Below, piece after piece: positions 5,862-16,883 of a stretch of DNA of 64,000 nucleotides. The stretch is from Promicromonospora sukumoe 327MFSha3.1 (GTDB lineage: Bacteria; Actinomycetota; Actinomycetes; Actinomycetales; Cellulomonadaceae). The stretch lies in the NCBI RefSeq assembly GCF_000385135.1, contig NZ_ARQM01000011.1:434001-498000 (forward strand), in the 5' to 3' direction. Both the position numbers and the translations under genes were made by a program. Every line of letters starts with the position of its first letter. The stretch's first letter is position 1. Below the pieces are notes generated by a model. The model saw only the letters and a program-made list of their open reading frames with translations. It was not told where the DNA came from and searched no databases.

Positions 5862-7019
5862 ATGTCCGTCACCCTGCCGCCCGAGGCGACCCCGACGTCG
5901 TCCGCCCCCGGCACCCTGCTCGACCTCGAAGCTGCCCGCGAGAAGCGCAGCACCACCCGCTCCGCTGCCGCGGCGCGCGAGCGCACCGCCGTCCTGGAGG
6001 ACCTGATCGCCCGCAACCCGGGCGAGTACCGCGTGCTCACCGGCGACCGCCCCACCGGGGCCCTGCACCTGGGGCACCTGCTGGGCACGGTCGCCAACCG
6101 CGTGCGCCTGCAGGACCTGGGCGTCGAGGTGTTCCTCATCGTCGCCGACTACCAGGTCATCACCGACCGGGACGACGCCGGCGACCTGCCCGCGACCGTC
6201 CGCGAGGTGCTGCTCGACTACCTGGCGGCGGGTCTGGATCCCGCGCGCAGCACCGTCTTCACGCACTCGGCGGTGCCCGCGCTGAACCAGCTCCTGCTGC
6301 CGTTCCTCTCGCTGGTCACGGTGGCCGAGCTGGAGCGCAACCCCACGGTGAAGGCCGAGGCGGAGGCGGCCGTGCTGCGGCAGCGGCGCGGTATCTCCGG
6401 CCTGCTGCTCACCTACCCCGTGCACCAGGCCGCCGACATCCTGTTCTGCCACGGCAACCTCGTGCCGGTGGGCGTGGACCAGCTGCCGCACCTGGAGATC
6501 ACCCGCACCGTGGCGCGTCGGTTCAACCAGCGGTACGCGGCGGCGCGGCCGTACTTTCCCGAGCCGGACGCGCTGATCGCGCCGTCGACCACCGTGCTCG
6601 GCAGCGACGGCCGCCGCATGTCCAAGTCGCGGGGCAACGCGCTGGAGCTGCGGGCCACGGAGGACGAGACGGTCGCCTTCATGAAGCGCGCGAAGACCGA
6701 CGCCGAGCGCACCATCACCTACGAGCCCGAGCGACGGCCCGAGATCGCCAACCTGCTCCAGATCGGCGCGTACTTCACCGGGAGCACCCCGGAGAGCCTC
6801 GCCGAGGAGGTCGGCGCGGCGGGCGCGGGGCGGCTCAAGGCCCTGGTCACGGAGGCGGTCGTGGAGGGCCTGCGCCCCCTCCGTGCCCGACGGCGGGAGC
6901 TCGCCTCCGCCGGCCCGCGGTACCTCGACGAGGTGCTCGCCCGGGGCAACGCACGGGCGAACGAGATCGCTGACCGCACCCTGGACGACGTCCGCGGGCT
7001 GATGGGGATGCGCTACTGA
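5862..7019 (+). CDS. trpS: Tryptophanyl-tRNA synthetase, divergent (auxiliary-like) type
   Basis: A 385-residue class I synthetase that charges tRNA-Trp. The HIGH-like site is GALHLGHLLG (H69-H72) and the KMSKS-like loop is RRMSKSRGN. The sequence near the first site (TGDRPTGALHLGH, then ADYQVITDRDD) resembles the second TrpRS clade of actinomycetes, which includes indolmycin-resistant auxiliary enzymes, more than the standard enzyme with GNYLGA. A 50-residue N-terminal extension precedes the catalytic fold. AAGGAG lies 8 bp before the ATG. Expression is controlled by the leader peptide and attenuator just upstream. Whether it is the only TrpRS of the cell cannot be told from this window; the resistance idea is inference. 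Confidence 0.9.
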   Translation: MSVTLPPEATPTSSAPGTLLDLEAAREKRSTTRSAAAARERTAVLEDLIARNPGEYRVLTGDRPTGALHLGHLLGTVANRVRLQDLGVEVFLIVADYQVITDRDDAGDLPATVREVLLDYLAAGLDPARSTVFTHSAVPALNQLLLPFLSLVTVAELERNPTVKAEAEAAVLRQRRGISGLLLTYPVHQAADILFCHGNLVPVGVDQLPHLEITRTVARRFNQRYAAARPYFPEPDALIAPSTTVLGSDGRRMSKSRGNALELRATEDETVAFMKRAKTDAERTITYEPERRPEIANLLQIGAYFTGSTPESLAEEVGAAGAGRLKALVTEAVVEGLRPLRARRRELASAGPRYLDEVLARGNARANEIADRTLDDVRGLMGMRY

Positions 7020-7054
7020 GCGCTGGAGTCCACAACCCTGTGGACAAGAAGAGA

Positions 7055-7090
7055 TCCCCGGCCGGGATGCCTCAATAACCCGGCCGGGGA
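7055..7090. terminator. 12-bp perfect hairpin after trpS
   Basis: TCCCCGGCCGGG (7055-7066) and CCCGGCCGGGGA (7079-7090) are perfect inverted arms around a 12-nt loop, 36 bp after the trpS stop. A smaller dyad TCCACA/TGTGGA lies just before. No T run is present, as is common in this group. Confidence 0.65.
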
Positions 7091-7098
7091 GACCTGTC

Positions 7099-7156
7099 CG
7101 GACGGCTGACGGCGCGACGGGTAGCCACCCGTGGATGTCGCGCCGTCAGCCGTCCG
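7099..7156. terminator. 20-bp perfect hairpin between convergent trpS and pckG
   Basis: Arms 7099-7118 and 7137-7156 are exact 20-bp reverse complements (beginning CGGACGGCTG), around an 18-nt loop that itself contains GGGT/ACCC. It ends 3 bp from the pckG stop, so it can serve both convergent genes. Confidence 0.75.
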
Positions 7157-7159
7157 AGA

Positions 7160-9082
<1,923 letters not shown>

Positions 9083-9187
9083 GTGAGCTCCGATCGTCAT
9101 ACGGCGAGCCACGGTGGCGGGCTTGTTTCCACTCTCGTGTGCGGATCGGCCCGAATTCCAGTCCTCGGCCTGTCAAGAATCGCCGAT

Positions 9188-9204
9188 CTTCACGTAGTGT
9201 GAAG
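9188..9204. promoter_or_regulatory. Candidate operator between pckG and ramB
   Basis: The dyad CTTCAC-GTAGT-GTGAAG lies in the 188-bp divergent gap, 67 bp before the regulator start. It is the only clear inverted repeat there. It does not look like the AA/GTTTGCAAA box reported for corynebacterial RamB, so assignment to this regulator is tentative. Confidence 0.4.
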
Positions 9205-9270
9205 GAGCGGGTTCTTGCTGGCCCGTCCCGGGCAGCGCACGGGTGGACGCGACCACGAGCGGAGGGCGAC

Positions 9271-10761
9271 ATGCCTGCCGGAGGCGAGCCGACGTCGTCG
9301 GGCGGCGAGACGGACCTGATCACCTTGGGGCGCCGGATCCGGCACCTGCGCACCGCGCAGGGGCTCACGCTGGACGCGCTCGGCGAGAAGGTCGGCTCGG
9401 CGCCGAGCCTGCTCTCCCTCGTGGAGAACGGCCGCCGCGAACCGCGGCTCGGGCTGCTCCGGTCGCTCGCGGAGGCGCTCGGCGTGCCGATGAGCGAGCT
9501 GCTGAGCGCCGAGCCGCCGTCGCGCCGGGCGGCCCTGGAGATCGCGCTGGACCGGGCGCAGCGCGCCCCGCTGTTCACGACCCTCGGAGTGCCGGCGGTC
9601 AAGCCCAGCCAGAAGCTGCCGATGCCGGTGCTCGAGCAGCTCGTGGGCCTGCACGACGAGCTGGCGCGGCGCGAGCAGATGGCGATCGCCACGCCCGAGG
9701 AGGCGCGGCGGGCCAACACCGACCTGCGCCTGGAGCGCGAGGCCCGCGACAACCACTACCCGCAGTTCGAGGCCGTCGCGGAGCAGATGGTCAAGGCCGC
9801 CGGCTACACGGGCGGCGCCCTGACCCACCGCACCGTGGCGCGGATGGCCGAGCAGATGGGCTTCACCCTGCTGCACGTGGGCGACCTGCCGCGGTCCGCC
9901 CGTACGGTGACCGACCTGCGCAACGGGCGCATCTACCTGCCCCCGGCGTCGACCCCGGGCGGGCACGGCCTGCGGTCGCTCGCGCTGCAGGCGCTGGCGC
10001 ACCGCGTGCTGGAGCACGACCGGCCGCGCTCGTACGGCGAGTTCCTGCGGCAGCGCGTCGAGATCACGTACTTCGCCGCCGCGTGCCTGGTGCCGCAGTT
10101 CGTGGCGGTGCCGTTCCTGGAGGCGCGCAAGCGGGAGCGCGACCTCGCCGTCGAGGACTTCCGCGACGCCTTCGGCATCACGCACGAGGCGGCGGCCATG
10201 CGGCTGACCAACCTCGCCACGCACCACCTCGGCATCCCGCTGCACTTCCTGCGCGTGGGGGCCGACGGCGCGCTGTTCCGCGGCTACGCGAACGACGGCC
10301 TGCCGTTCCCGCAGGACGTCACGGGCGCCATCGAGGGGCAGCTCATCTGCCGACGCTGGGCGGCGCGCGAGGCGTTCGAGCGCCGCGACCGCGCCACCGA
10401 GTTCTACCAGTACACCGACACCCCGGCCGGCACCTTCTGGTGCTCCACGCAGACAGGTTCCACCTCGCCCACCGGTGGGCCCGACGGCGGCTCGGGCGCG
10501 TTCTCGATCACGGTCGGGGTGCCGTACGCGCACGCCAAGTGGTTCCGGGGCCGGGACACGCAGGTGCGGCGCGTCTCGACCTGCCCCGACCCGGCCTGCT
10601 GCCAGCGGCCGTCGGCGGAGCTCACCGACCGCTGGTCGGGCGAGGCCTGGCCGTCCGGGCGCATGCACCAGCAGATCCTCGCGGCCCTGCCGCGCGGCGC
10701 GTTCCCGGGCGTGGACGACGCCGAGGTGTACGCGTTCCTGGACAAGCACGCCCCGGACTGA
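9271..10761 (+). CDS. RamB-like XRE regulator of acetate/propionate metabolism
   Basis: A 496-residue regulator of the RamB/short-chain acyl-CoA group. The order is an XRE helix-turn-helix (residues 17-72, GRRIRHLRTAQGLTLDALGEK and SAPSLLSLVENGRREPR), a linker, an IrrE/ImmA-like domain (about 150-330, with LPPASTPGGHGLRSLALQALAHRVLEHDRP split across it) and the C-terminal domain with conserved Cys (CPDPACCQRP). The HExxH of true ImmA proteases is missing (AHRVLEH), so a proteolytic role is unlikely. GGAGG lies 5 bp before the ATG at 9271. It is divergent from pckG, which suggests control of gluconeogenesis on acetate or fatty acids. Transcription ends near palindrome copy A. Confidence 0.85.
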   Translation: MPAGGEPTSSGGETDLITLGRRIRHLRTAQGLTLDALGEKVGSAPSLLSLVENGRREPRLGLLRSLAEALGVPMSELLSAEPPSRRAALEIALDRAQRAPLFTTLGVPAVKPSQKLPMPVLEQLVGLHDELARREQMAIATPEEARRANTDLRLEREARDNHYPQFEAVAEQMVKAAGYTGGALTHRTVARMAEQMGFTLLHVGDLPRSARTVTDLRNGRIYLPPASTPGGHGLRSLALQALAHRVLEHDRPRSYGEFLRQRVEITYFAAACLVPQFVAVPFLEARKRERDLAVEDFRDAFGITHEAAAMRLTNLATHHLGIPLHFLRVGADGALFRGYANDGLPFPQDVTGAIEGQLICRRWAAREAFERRDRATEFYQYTDTPAGTFWCSTQTGSTSPTGGPDGGSGAFSITVGVPYAHAKWFRGRDTQVRRVSTCPDPACCQRPSAELTDRWSGEAWPSGRMHQQILAALPRGAFPGVDDAEVYAFLDKHAPD

Positions 10762-10770
10762 CCGGCCCGT

Positions 10771-10816
10771 CGTGTCAGACACACAGTTCCCTCGGGTGAC
10801 CTGTATGTCTGACACG
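10771..10816. repeat. 44-bp palindrome family, copy A
   Basis: Starts CGTGTCAGACACACAG and ends CTGTATGTCTGACACG, 9 bp after the ramB-like stop. It is the least symmetric of five copies: the inner left arm has TTCCC where the others have GGTCAC. Other copies are at 14431, 31167, 58628 and 62979. Confidence 0.8.
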
Positions 10817-10888
10817 TCCGGAGAGGGGCGCACTCGTATGACTTTCCGTCGCGTCGTTCCCCGCGCAGCCGGGTTAGCGTAGGCGACC

Positions 10889-11563
10889 GTGGCATCGAAC
10901 CTGGCTTGCATCGGACTGGACGTCTGGCGACGTAGCGAATTTCGCGACCTGGTGGCCTCGGCACGCGCGGAGGCCGAGACGATCGCCAAGGACGGTGAGG
11001 TCGGGGTGCACATCTGGACCGACGTGTCCGGTGCCCGCCTGATCATCACCACCGAGGGCGACCTGGTGCGCGTGGTCACGCCCACCTTCTACGCCGCGCC
11101 GGGCGCCATCATCTCCGAGCCGCAGGCGGTCGACGGCGGCCTCGTGCTCGCCGAGCTCGTGAACCAGCACGACGAGGTCATCACCGAGATCGCCTGCCAG
11201 CTCGAGGAGCTCGCCCTGCTCGGCAACGCGGAGACCCCGATCACCGGCCCCGCCTCGATCGTCGTGCTCGGCAACTCCGTGCAGGTCATCGGCCAGGCCG
11301 ACGCCGCCGTGTCCGGCCTGGTCTTCGAGCCCACCGGCGCGTACGCGGCCTCGACCGACGCCGTCGCGCACCTGACCGGCGTCGTCCTGGCGATCGAGGA
11401 GCGGTCCGTCTCCCGGACCGGCCAGGGGTTCACCGCCGCCCGCGTGCAGACGGACGGCTTCCAGGTGACCCTCTGTCTCCCGACCGGGCAGCCGGAGCTG
11501 AACCCCGGCGACGTCGTCGAGGTGGACGGGTACGTGGTGGCGTCGCTGCCTTCGCTGCGCTGA
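10889..11563 (+). CDS. Conserved hypothetical protein
   Basis: A 224-residue soluble protein that I do not recognise. It begins with a hydrophilic alpha/beta region (residues 5-60, ending in ARLIITTEGDLVRVVTPTFY) and a repeat of beta-rich segments; the C-terminal third (FTAARVQTDGFQVTLCLPTG to GDVVEVDGYVVASLP) looks like a small OB-like barrel that could bind nucleic acid. No signal peptide or membrane segment is seen. The GTG start at 10889 is preceded by a TAGCGT -10-like box (10875-10880) and no ribosome-binding site, so it may be leaderless. A strong 68-bp hairpin ends the unit downstream. Confidence 0.7.
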   Translation: MASNLACIGLDVWRRSEFRDLVASARAEAETIAKDGEVGVHIWTDVSGARLIITTEGDLVRVVTPTFYAAPGAIISEPQAVDGGLVLAELVNQHDEVITEIACQLEELALLGNAETPITGPASIVVLGNSVQVIGQADAAVSGLVFEPTGAYAASTDAVAHLTGVVLAIEERSVSRTGQGFTAARVQTDGFQVTLCLPTGQPELNPGDVVEVDGYVVASLPSLR

Positions 11564-11614
11564 CGTACTTCTCGGTCTGCCCGTCCTCTTCGAAGCCGGC
11601 GGCCGCGGGCTCGT

Positions 11615-11682
11615 CCCCTTCGAGGCCTAAGTTTCTTCGCTTTGCGGCGCCGCAAAGCGAAGCAACTTAGGCCTCAAAGGGG
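11615..11682. terminator. 68-bp near-perfect palindrome, bidirectional terminator
   Basis: Two 34-bp arms (11615-11648 and 11649-11682) match except at two positions, with no loop. The core is TTCGCTTTGCGGC/GCCGCAAAGCGAA, and GAGGCCTAAG/CTTAGGCCTC lies further out. It is AT-richer than its surroundings and lies between convergent genes ending at 11563 and 11745. No gene is present in 11564-11744. Confidence 0.7.
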
Positions 11683-11744
11683 AGGGCGCCGGCAGAGGGG
11701 AACGTCGCTGCCCCGGAGGCGTCGCCCCGGAACCGGCCCGCGGC

Positions 11745-13049
11745 CTACTTCGACGACGGCAGCGGGCCGCCCCGGGCGTCCAGGCGGTCCAGCAGCTTCG
11801 GCAGGACGTCGCCGAGCCGCAACCCGTCGTGCTCGAACTCGTTGGTGACCCACGGCTCGACGTTGCCCACGTGCGCCGCCGTCTCCAGCGAGAGCGACGC
11901 GTCGACGAACATGTCGTCGAAGTACACGGCGGCCTCGACCGGGATCTCGTTGTCCGCGAGCCGGTGCAGGTCGTACAGGTCGCCCCAGTCCTGTCGCTGC
12001 GCCAGGGCATCCGCGGCGGCCGCGAACGGCCGCAGGGCGCTGATCTCGGAGAACATCCAGGGGTAGATCATCTCGCCGGTCAGCAGCAGCGGCCGGGCGT
12101 CCTCGCCGAACGCCGGGTCGGCGTCGCGCACGGACTGGGCCGCCCACGCCGTGGGGCCCGTGTGGGACTGGGCGTAGATCGACTCGTGCAGCAGCGCGTA
12201 CAGCGGGTTGGTCGCGAACGACGTCTCGGCCGCGACCGTCGCGCGGAACGTGTCGCTGAGCGGGCCGCCGTGCAGGGAGTCGAACGCCTCGTCGACGATC
12301 CAGTGCACGCGCTCGAACCCGGGCTGCATGCCGAAGTCCATGCCGAGCGTCTGGAAGCGCCGCGTGGTCAGGACGTCGCCGCCGGGCTCCGTCACCTCGC
12401 CGGTCGAGAGCCGGTCGGCGATGCTGCCCAGGGCCTGGGTGACGTGCGGGTAGCGCGCACGGAACCGCTCGTTCTTGGCCACCACGCGCGGCTGGGTGCG
12501 CTCGTAGACCTCCCGGGCCGACGCCGTCAGCCCCGGCAGGCCGCCGGTCACGAGGCTCGCGTTCAGGCCCTCGGGGGCGAGCGACAGGTACGTCATCGTG
12601 ATGAAGCCGCCGTACGACTGGCCCAGCGACGTCCAGCGCCGACCGTCGAACAGCGTCTTCCGGACGTGCTCGGCGTCGCGCACGATGTTGTCGGCGCGGA
12701 AGTGCGCGAGGTACTCCGCCTGCTCCTCGGGCGTGCCGATCGCGGTCAGGGCCGCCGCGCGGACGGCGGTGGACCGCCCGGTCCCGCGCTGGTCCAGCAG
12801 CACCACGCGGAACCGCTTCAGGGCCGCGCCGACCCAGCCGTCCGGGCCGGTGGGGCGGGGGCCCTTGCCGCCGGGGCCGCCCTGGAGGAACACGAGGAGC
12901 GGCAGGTCCTCGGTGCGGCGGGTCGGGTCCACGAGCTCGCGTGCGAACACCGAGATCGTGGGGGACCCGTCGGGCTGGGACCAGTCGAGCGGGACGTCGA
13001 CGGAGTGGTCGGTGACATGGACACCGGGAAGCGTGTAGCTGATGGGCAC
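11745..13049 (-). CDS. Proline iminopeptidase-like serine hydrolase (S33)
   Basis: A 434-residue alpha/beta hydrolase of the prolyl aminopeptidase/tricorn-associated group. The oxyanion strand LLVFLQGGPGGKGP (about 50-63), the LLDQRGTGRST box (about 85-95) and the nucleophile elbow GQSYGG (Ser near residue 145) are intact. The C-terminal half supplies Asp and His (LLLTGEMIYPWMF; LADNEIPVEAAVYFDD). These enzymes release N-terminal proline or other residues from peptides in the cytoplasm; no signal peptide is visible. Start ATG at 13049. It is divergent from the YqeB-like gene. The 68-bp palindrome lies just beyond its stop. Confidence 0.85.
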   Translation of the reverse strand: MPISYTLPGVHVTDHSVDVPLDWSQPDGSPTISVFARELVDPTRRTEDLPLLVFLQGGPGGKGPRPTGPDGWVGAALKRFRVVLLDQRGTGRSTAVRAAALTAIGTPEEQAEYLAHFRADNIVRDAEHVRKTLFDGRRWTSLGQSYGGFITMTYLSLAPEGLNASLVTGGLPGLTASAREVYERTQPRVVAKNERFRARYPHVTQALGSIADRLSTGEVTEPGGDVLTTRRFQTLGMDFGMQPGFERVHWIVDEAFDSLHGGPLSDTFRATVAAETSFATNPLYALLHESIYAQSHTGPTAWAAQSVRDADPAFGEDARPLLLTGEMIYPWMFSEISALRPFAAAADALAQRQDWGDLYDLHRLADNEIPVEAAVYFDDMFVDASLSLETAAHVGNVEPWVTNEFEHDGLRLGDVLPKLLDRLDARGGPLPSSK

Positions 13050-13105
13050 GCGCCGAGCCTACGGCCGTACGCCGGGCCGCCGCAGCGCCGCGTTCGCGAT
13101 ATTGA

Positions 13106-13134
13106 TTGCATTAATGGAGTGGCTGCTCTAATAA
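13106..13134 (+). promoter_or_regulatory. Promoter of the YqeB-TetR unit
   Basis: TTGCAT (13106-13111), 17-bp spacer, TAATAA (13129-13134) in an unusually AT-rich stretch. The start is predicted at 13141-13142, i.e. at the ATG, and there is no ribosome-binding site, so translation is probably leaderless. Confidence 0.6.
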
Positions 13135-13141
13135 TTGAGCC

Positions 13142-13849
13142 ATGACGACCACCGAGGTACGCCAGCCGCCCGCACTCCCCGTCGTGCTCGGCCTGGGCGT
13201 GCTCGCTCTCGGCCTCGTGCTCGGCTGGTTCGCCGCGCCGCTGGCCGGCGGGCTGGCCGGCCTGATCGACGCCACACCGCTGCCCGTGCCGCGGCTGGTC
13301 ACCCTGATCGAGTCGCTGACCCTGCCCTGGACGCTCGGCATCCTGGGCGGGCTCGGCCTGCTGGGCGGCGGCTTCATCGCCTTCGTGACGGTGGGGGAGG
13401 CGCCGGTGCTCACGGTCGCCGACGACCACCTCGAGCACCGGCAGGAGGAGCGCGAGGTCTGGATCGAGCGGTCCGACGTCGGCGCCGCGTTCCCCGACCG
13501 GACGAACCTGGTGCTCCTGCGGCCCGACGGCGCCCTGCGCGCCCGCCTCGACACCGACACCCTGTCGGCGGCGCGGGTACGCGACGCCCTGACCGGGCAC
13601 GGCTGGCCCTGGCACGACGCCGACCCGCACGAGCAGGGCTACGAGCGCTGGGTGGACGGCCGCCCGGGGTTCACGGCCGCCGAGCACGAGGCGCTCCGCC
13701 GTCGGCTGGAGAAGCGCAAGGACACCGACGCCCGCCGCCAGGCGGACGAGGACCTGGCCGCGCTCGGCCTGATGGCCCGGGTCCGGGACGACCGGATCCA
13801 GGTGCGCCGCACCGCGACGACCGAGGGCGCGCGTGGCACGGACCGTTGA
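13142..13849 (+). CDS. YqeB-like membrane protein
   Basis: A 235-residue protein with two N-terminal membrane helices (about 12-35, PVVLGLGVLALGLVLGWF, and 60-84, PWTLGILGGLGLLGGGF) followed by a cytoplasmic PH-like domain (about 90-160, VLTVADDHLEHRQEEREVWI) and a charged C-terminal helical tail. The arrangement is that of YqeB family proteins, whose role is unknown. Its last 17 bp overlap the next gene, a TetR regulator, so the two are co-transcribed from the leaderless promoter. Function can only be guessed from this partnership. Confidence 0.65.
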   Translation: MTTTEVRQPPALPVVLGLGVLALGLVLGWFAAPLAGGLAGLIDATPLPVPRLVTLIESLTLPWTLGILGGLGLLGGGFIAFVTVGEAPVLTVADDHLEHRQEEREVWIERSDVGAAFPDRTNLVLLRPDGALRARLDTDTLSAARVRDALTGHGWPWHDADPHEQGYERWVDGRPGFTAAEHEALRRRLEKRKDTDARRQADEDLAALGLMARVRDDRIQVRRTATTEGARGTDR

Positions 13850-14426
13850 CCCCGAACGGCACGAGGCACGCAGGCTGGTGATCATCGACGCCGCGCTCAC
13901 GGTCCTCGCGGAGCGCGGCTACGACGGAACCACCACCGCGGCGATCTGCAAGCAGGCGCGCATCGGGTCGGGCACGTTCTTCCACTACTTCCCGACCAAG
14001 CTGGACGTGCTGCTCGCCATCCTGACGCTCGGCACGCAGGAGACCGCCGAGGCCGGGGCGCGGTACGCGGGCCGGACGGACGCCCTCGGCGTCGTCCTCG
14101 ACATCGTGCGGCAGGGCGCCGACGACGCGGCGGACCCCCGGATGCCCGGGTTCGTGCGCGCGGTGGGCGGCGTCATGCACCTGCCGGAGGTCGCGGCCAA
14201 GCTCGACGAGGACGCGATCGTCCAGCAGGACCTGATCCGGCCCTGGGTCGAGCGGGCCCAGCGGGCCGGCGAGATCCGGACCGACCTGACGCCCGGCCGT
14301 ATCACCTCGTGGCTGTACCTCCTGACCGACGGCTTCCTGGGGCGCGTGGCGGTCGACGAGGAGTTCACGGTGGAGGGCGAGACGGAGACGCTCGTGGAGA
14401 CGGCGCGCCGGTTCCTGGCGCCCTGA
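13833..14426 (+). CDS. TetR-family regulator
   Basis: A 197-residue TetR regulator with a GTG start inside the end of the YqeB-like gene (17-bp overlap). The helix-turn-helix covers residues 13-60 (RLVIIDAALTVLAERGYDG, then ICKQARIGSGTFFHYFPTK). The C-terminal helices resemble the TetR_C group. It is the second gene of a two-gene operon and most likely controls that operon; no separate palindrome of TetR type was found at 13106-13141 apart from weak AT dyads. The ligand is unknown. The perfect palindrome copy B follows 4 bp after the stop. Confidence 0.85.
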   Translation: MARTVDPERHEARRLVIIDAALTVLAERGYDGTTTAAICKQARIGSGTFFHYFPTKLDVLLAILTLGTQETAEAGARYAGRTDALGVVLDIVRQGADDAADPRMPGFVRAVGGVMHLPEVAAKLDEDAIVQQDLIRPWVERAQRAGEIRTDLTPGRITSWLYLLTDGFLGRVAVDEEFTVEGETETLVETARRFLAP

Positions 14427-14430
14427 CGAA

Positions 14431-14474
14431 GTGTCAGACGCTCAGGTCACCCGGGTGACCTGAGCGTCTGACAC
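14431..14474. repeat. 44-bp palindrome family, copy B (perfect)
   Basis: A perfect 44-bp palindrome with no loop: the two 22-bp halves (left starting GTGTCAGACGCTCAGG) are exact reverse complements. It lies 4 bp after the tetR stop and 12 bp before the convergent glpK stop, so it probably serves as a bidirectional terminator. Confidence 0.9.
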
Positions 14475-14486
14475 GTGGTGGTGGGG

Positions 14487-16001
<1,515 letters not shown>

Positions 16002-16048
16002 CGGAATTGACTCCCTTGTCTGTGTCGAAGTCCGTGTCGTAGGTGCGT

Positions 16049-16777
16049 TCAGAGGGCCGCGGCGAGGAGGCCGCCCAGGGCGCCGCCGGCCAGCGGGCCG
16101 AGCACCGGCACCCACGAGTAGGCCCAGTCGCTCGATCCCTTGCCGGGGATGGGCAGCACGAAGTGGGCGATGCGCGGGCCGAAGTCACGGGCCGGGTTGA
16201 TCGCATACCCCGTCGGACCACCGAGGCTGGCGCCGATGCCCGTCACCAGCAGGGCGGCGGCCAGCGGCCCCATGTCGCCGGGCCAGTTCGCGAACGACAG
16301 GATGACGAAGACCAGCATGAACGTGCCGATGACCTCCGTGACGAAGTTCCACGCGTACGAGCGGATCGCCGGGCCCGTGGAGAAGACGCCGAGCTTCACG
16401 GCCGGGTCGGCGTCCTGGTCGAAGTGCTGCTTGTAGGCCAGGTACGCGAGGATGGCGCCGACGAAGGCGCCGCAGAGCTGCGCGACCCAGTAGATGAGCA
16501 TGTTGGAGAAGTTCGCCGCGACACCGGGAGCGAACTCCTCGGCGCCGCTGGTGAGGATGCCGAGCGTCACGGCCGGGTTGATGTGCGCGCCCGACTTCAG
16601 CGCCACGAACACACCGGCGAACACCGCCAGGCCCCACCCGAAGTTGATCATCAGCCAGCCGCCGTTGAAGCCCTTGTTCTTCGGGAGGATGGCGTTCGCC
16701 ACCACGCCGGCACCGCCGAGGAGCAGGATCATCGTGCCGAGGAACTCCGGCACCATGATGTCCGTGAATGCGTTCAT
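16049..16777 (-). CDS. glpF: Glycerol uptake facilitator (MIP channel)
   Basis: A 242-residue aquaglyceroporin with six membrane helices. The two half-helix NPA motifs are [10 protein letters not shown] (about 63-72) and [14 protein letters not shown] (about 193-206); the Asp after the second NPAR is the mark of glycerol facilitators rather than water channels. It lets glycerol diffuse across the membrane and feeds GlpK directly downstream. A small dyad (GCCGAC/GTCGGC near 16795-16811) lies in its 5' region. ATG at 16777. Confidence 0.92.
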   Translation of the reverse strand: MNAFTDIMVPEFLGTMILLLGGAGVVANAILPKNKGFNGGWLMINFGWGLAVFAGVFVALKSGAHINPAVTLGILTSGAEEFAPGVAANFSNMLIYWVAQLCGAFVGAILAYLAYKQHFDQDADPAVKLGVFSTGPAIRSYAWNFVTEVIGTFMLVFVILSFANWPGDMGPLAAALLVTGIGASLGGPTGYAINPARDFGPRIAHFVLPIPGKGSSDWAYSWVPVLGPLAGGALGGLLAAAL

Positions 16778-16883
16778 CGCTGACTCGCTTTCTGCCGACC
16801 GCTCTGTCGGCGTACGGAGGTAATCCCGGCGGTCCCTCGCGGCGACCCGTCGGCTTGTGGGTAGGTGTGGCCCTTCGCTTTCC

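Noticed and set aside
5619-6491. A 290-codon minus-strand frame across the trp attenuator and trpS
   Set aside because: It overlaps the clear attenuator and TrpRS gene, and its composition is that of an antisense frame in GC-rich DNA.
12818-13900. A 360-codon open frame on the minus strand opposite the YqeB and TetR genes
   Set aside because: It is a GC-rich shadow frame, full of R/G/A/P runs with no family match, opposite two well-supported genes.
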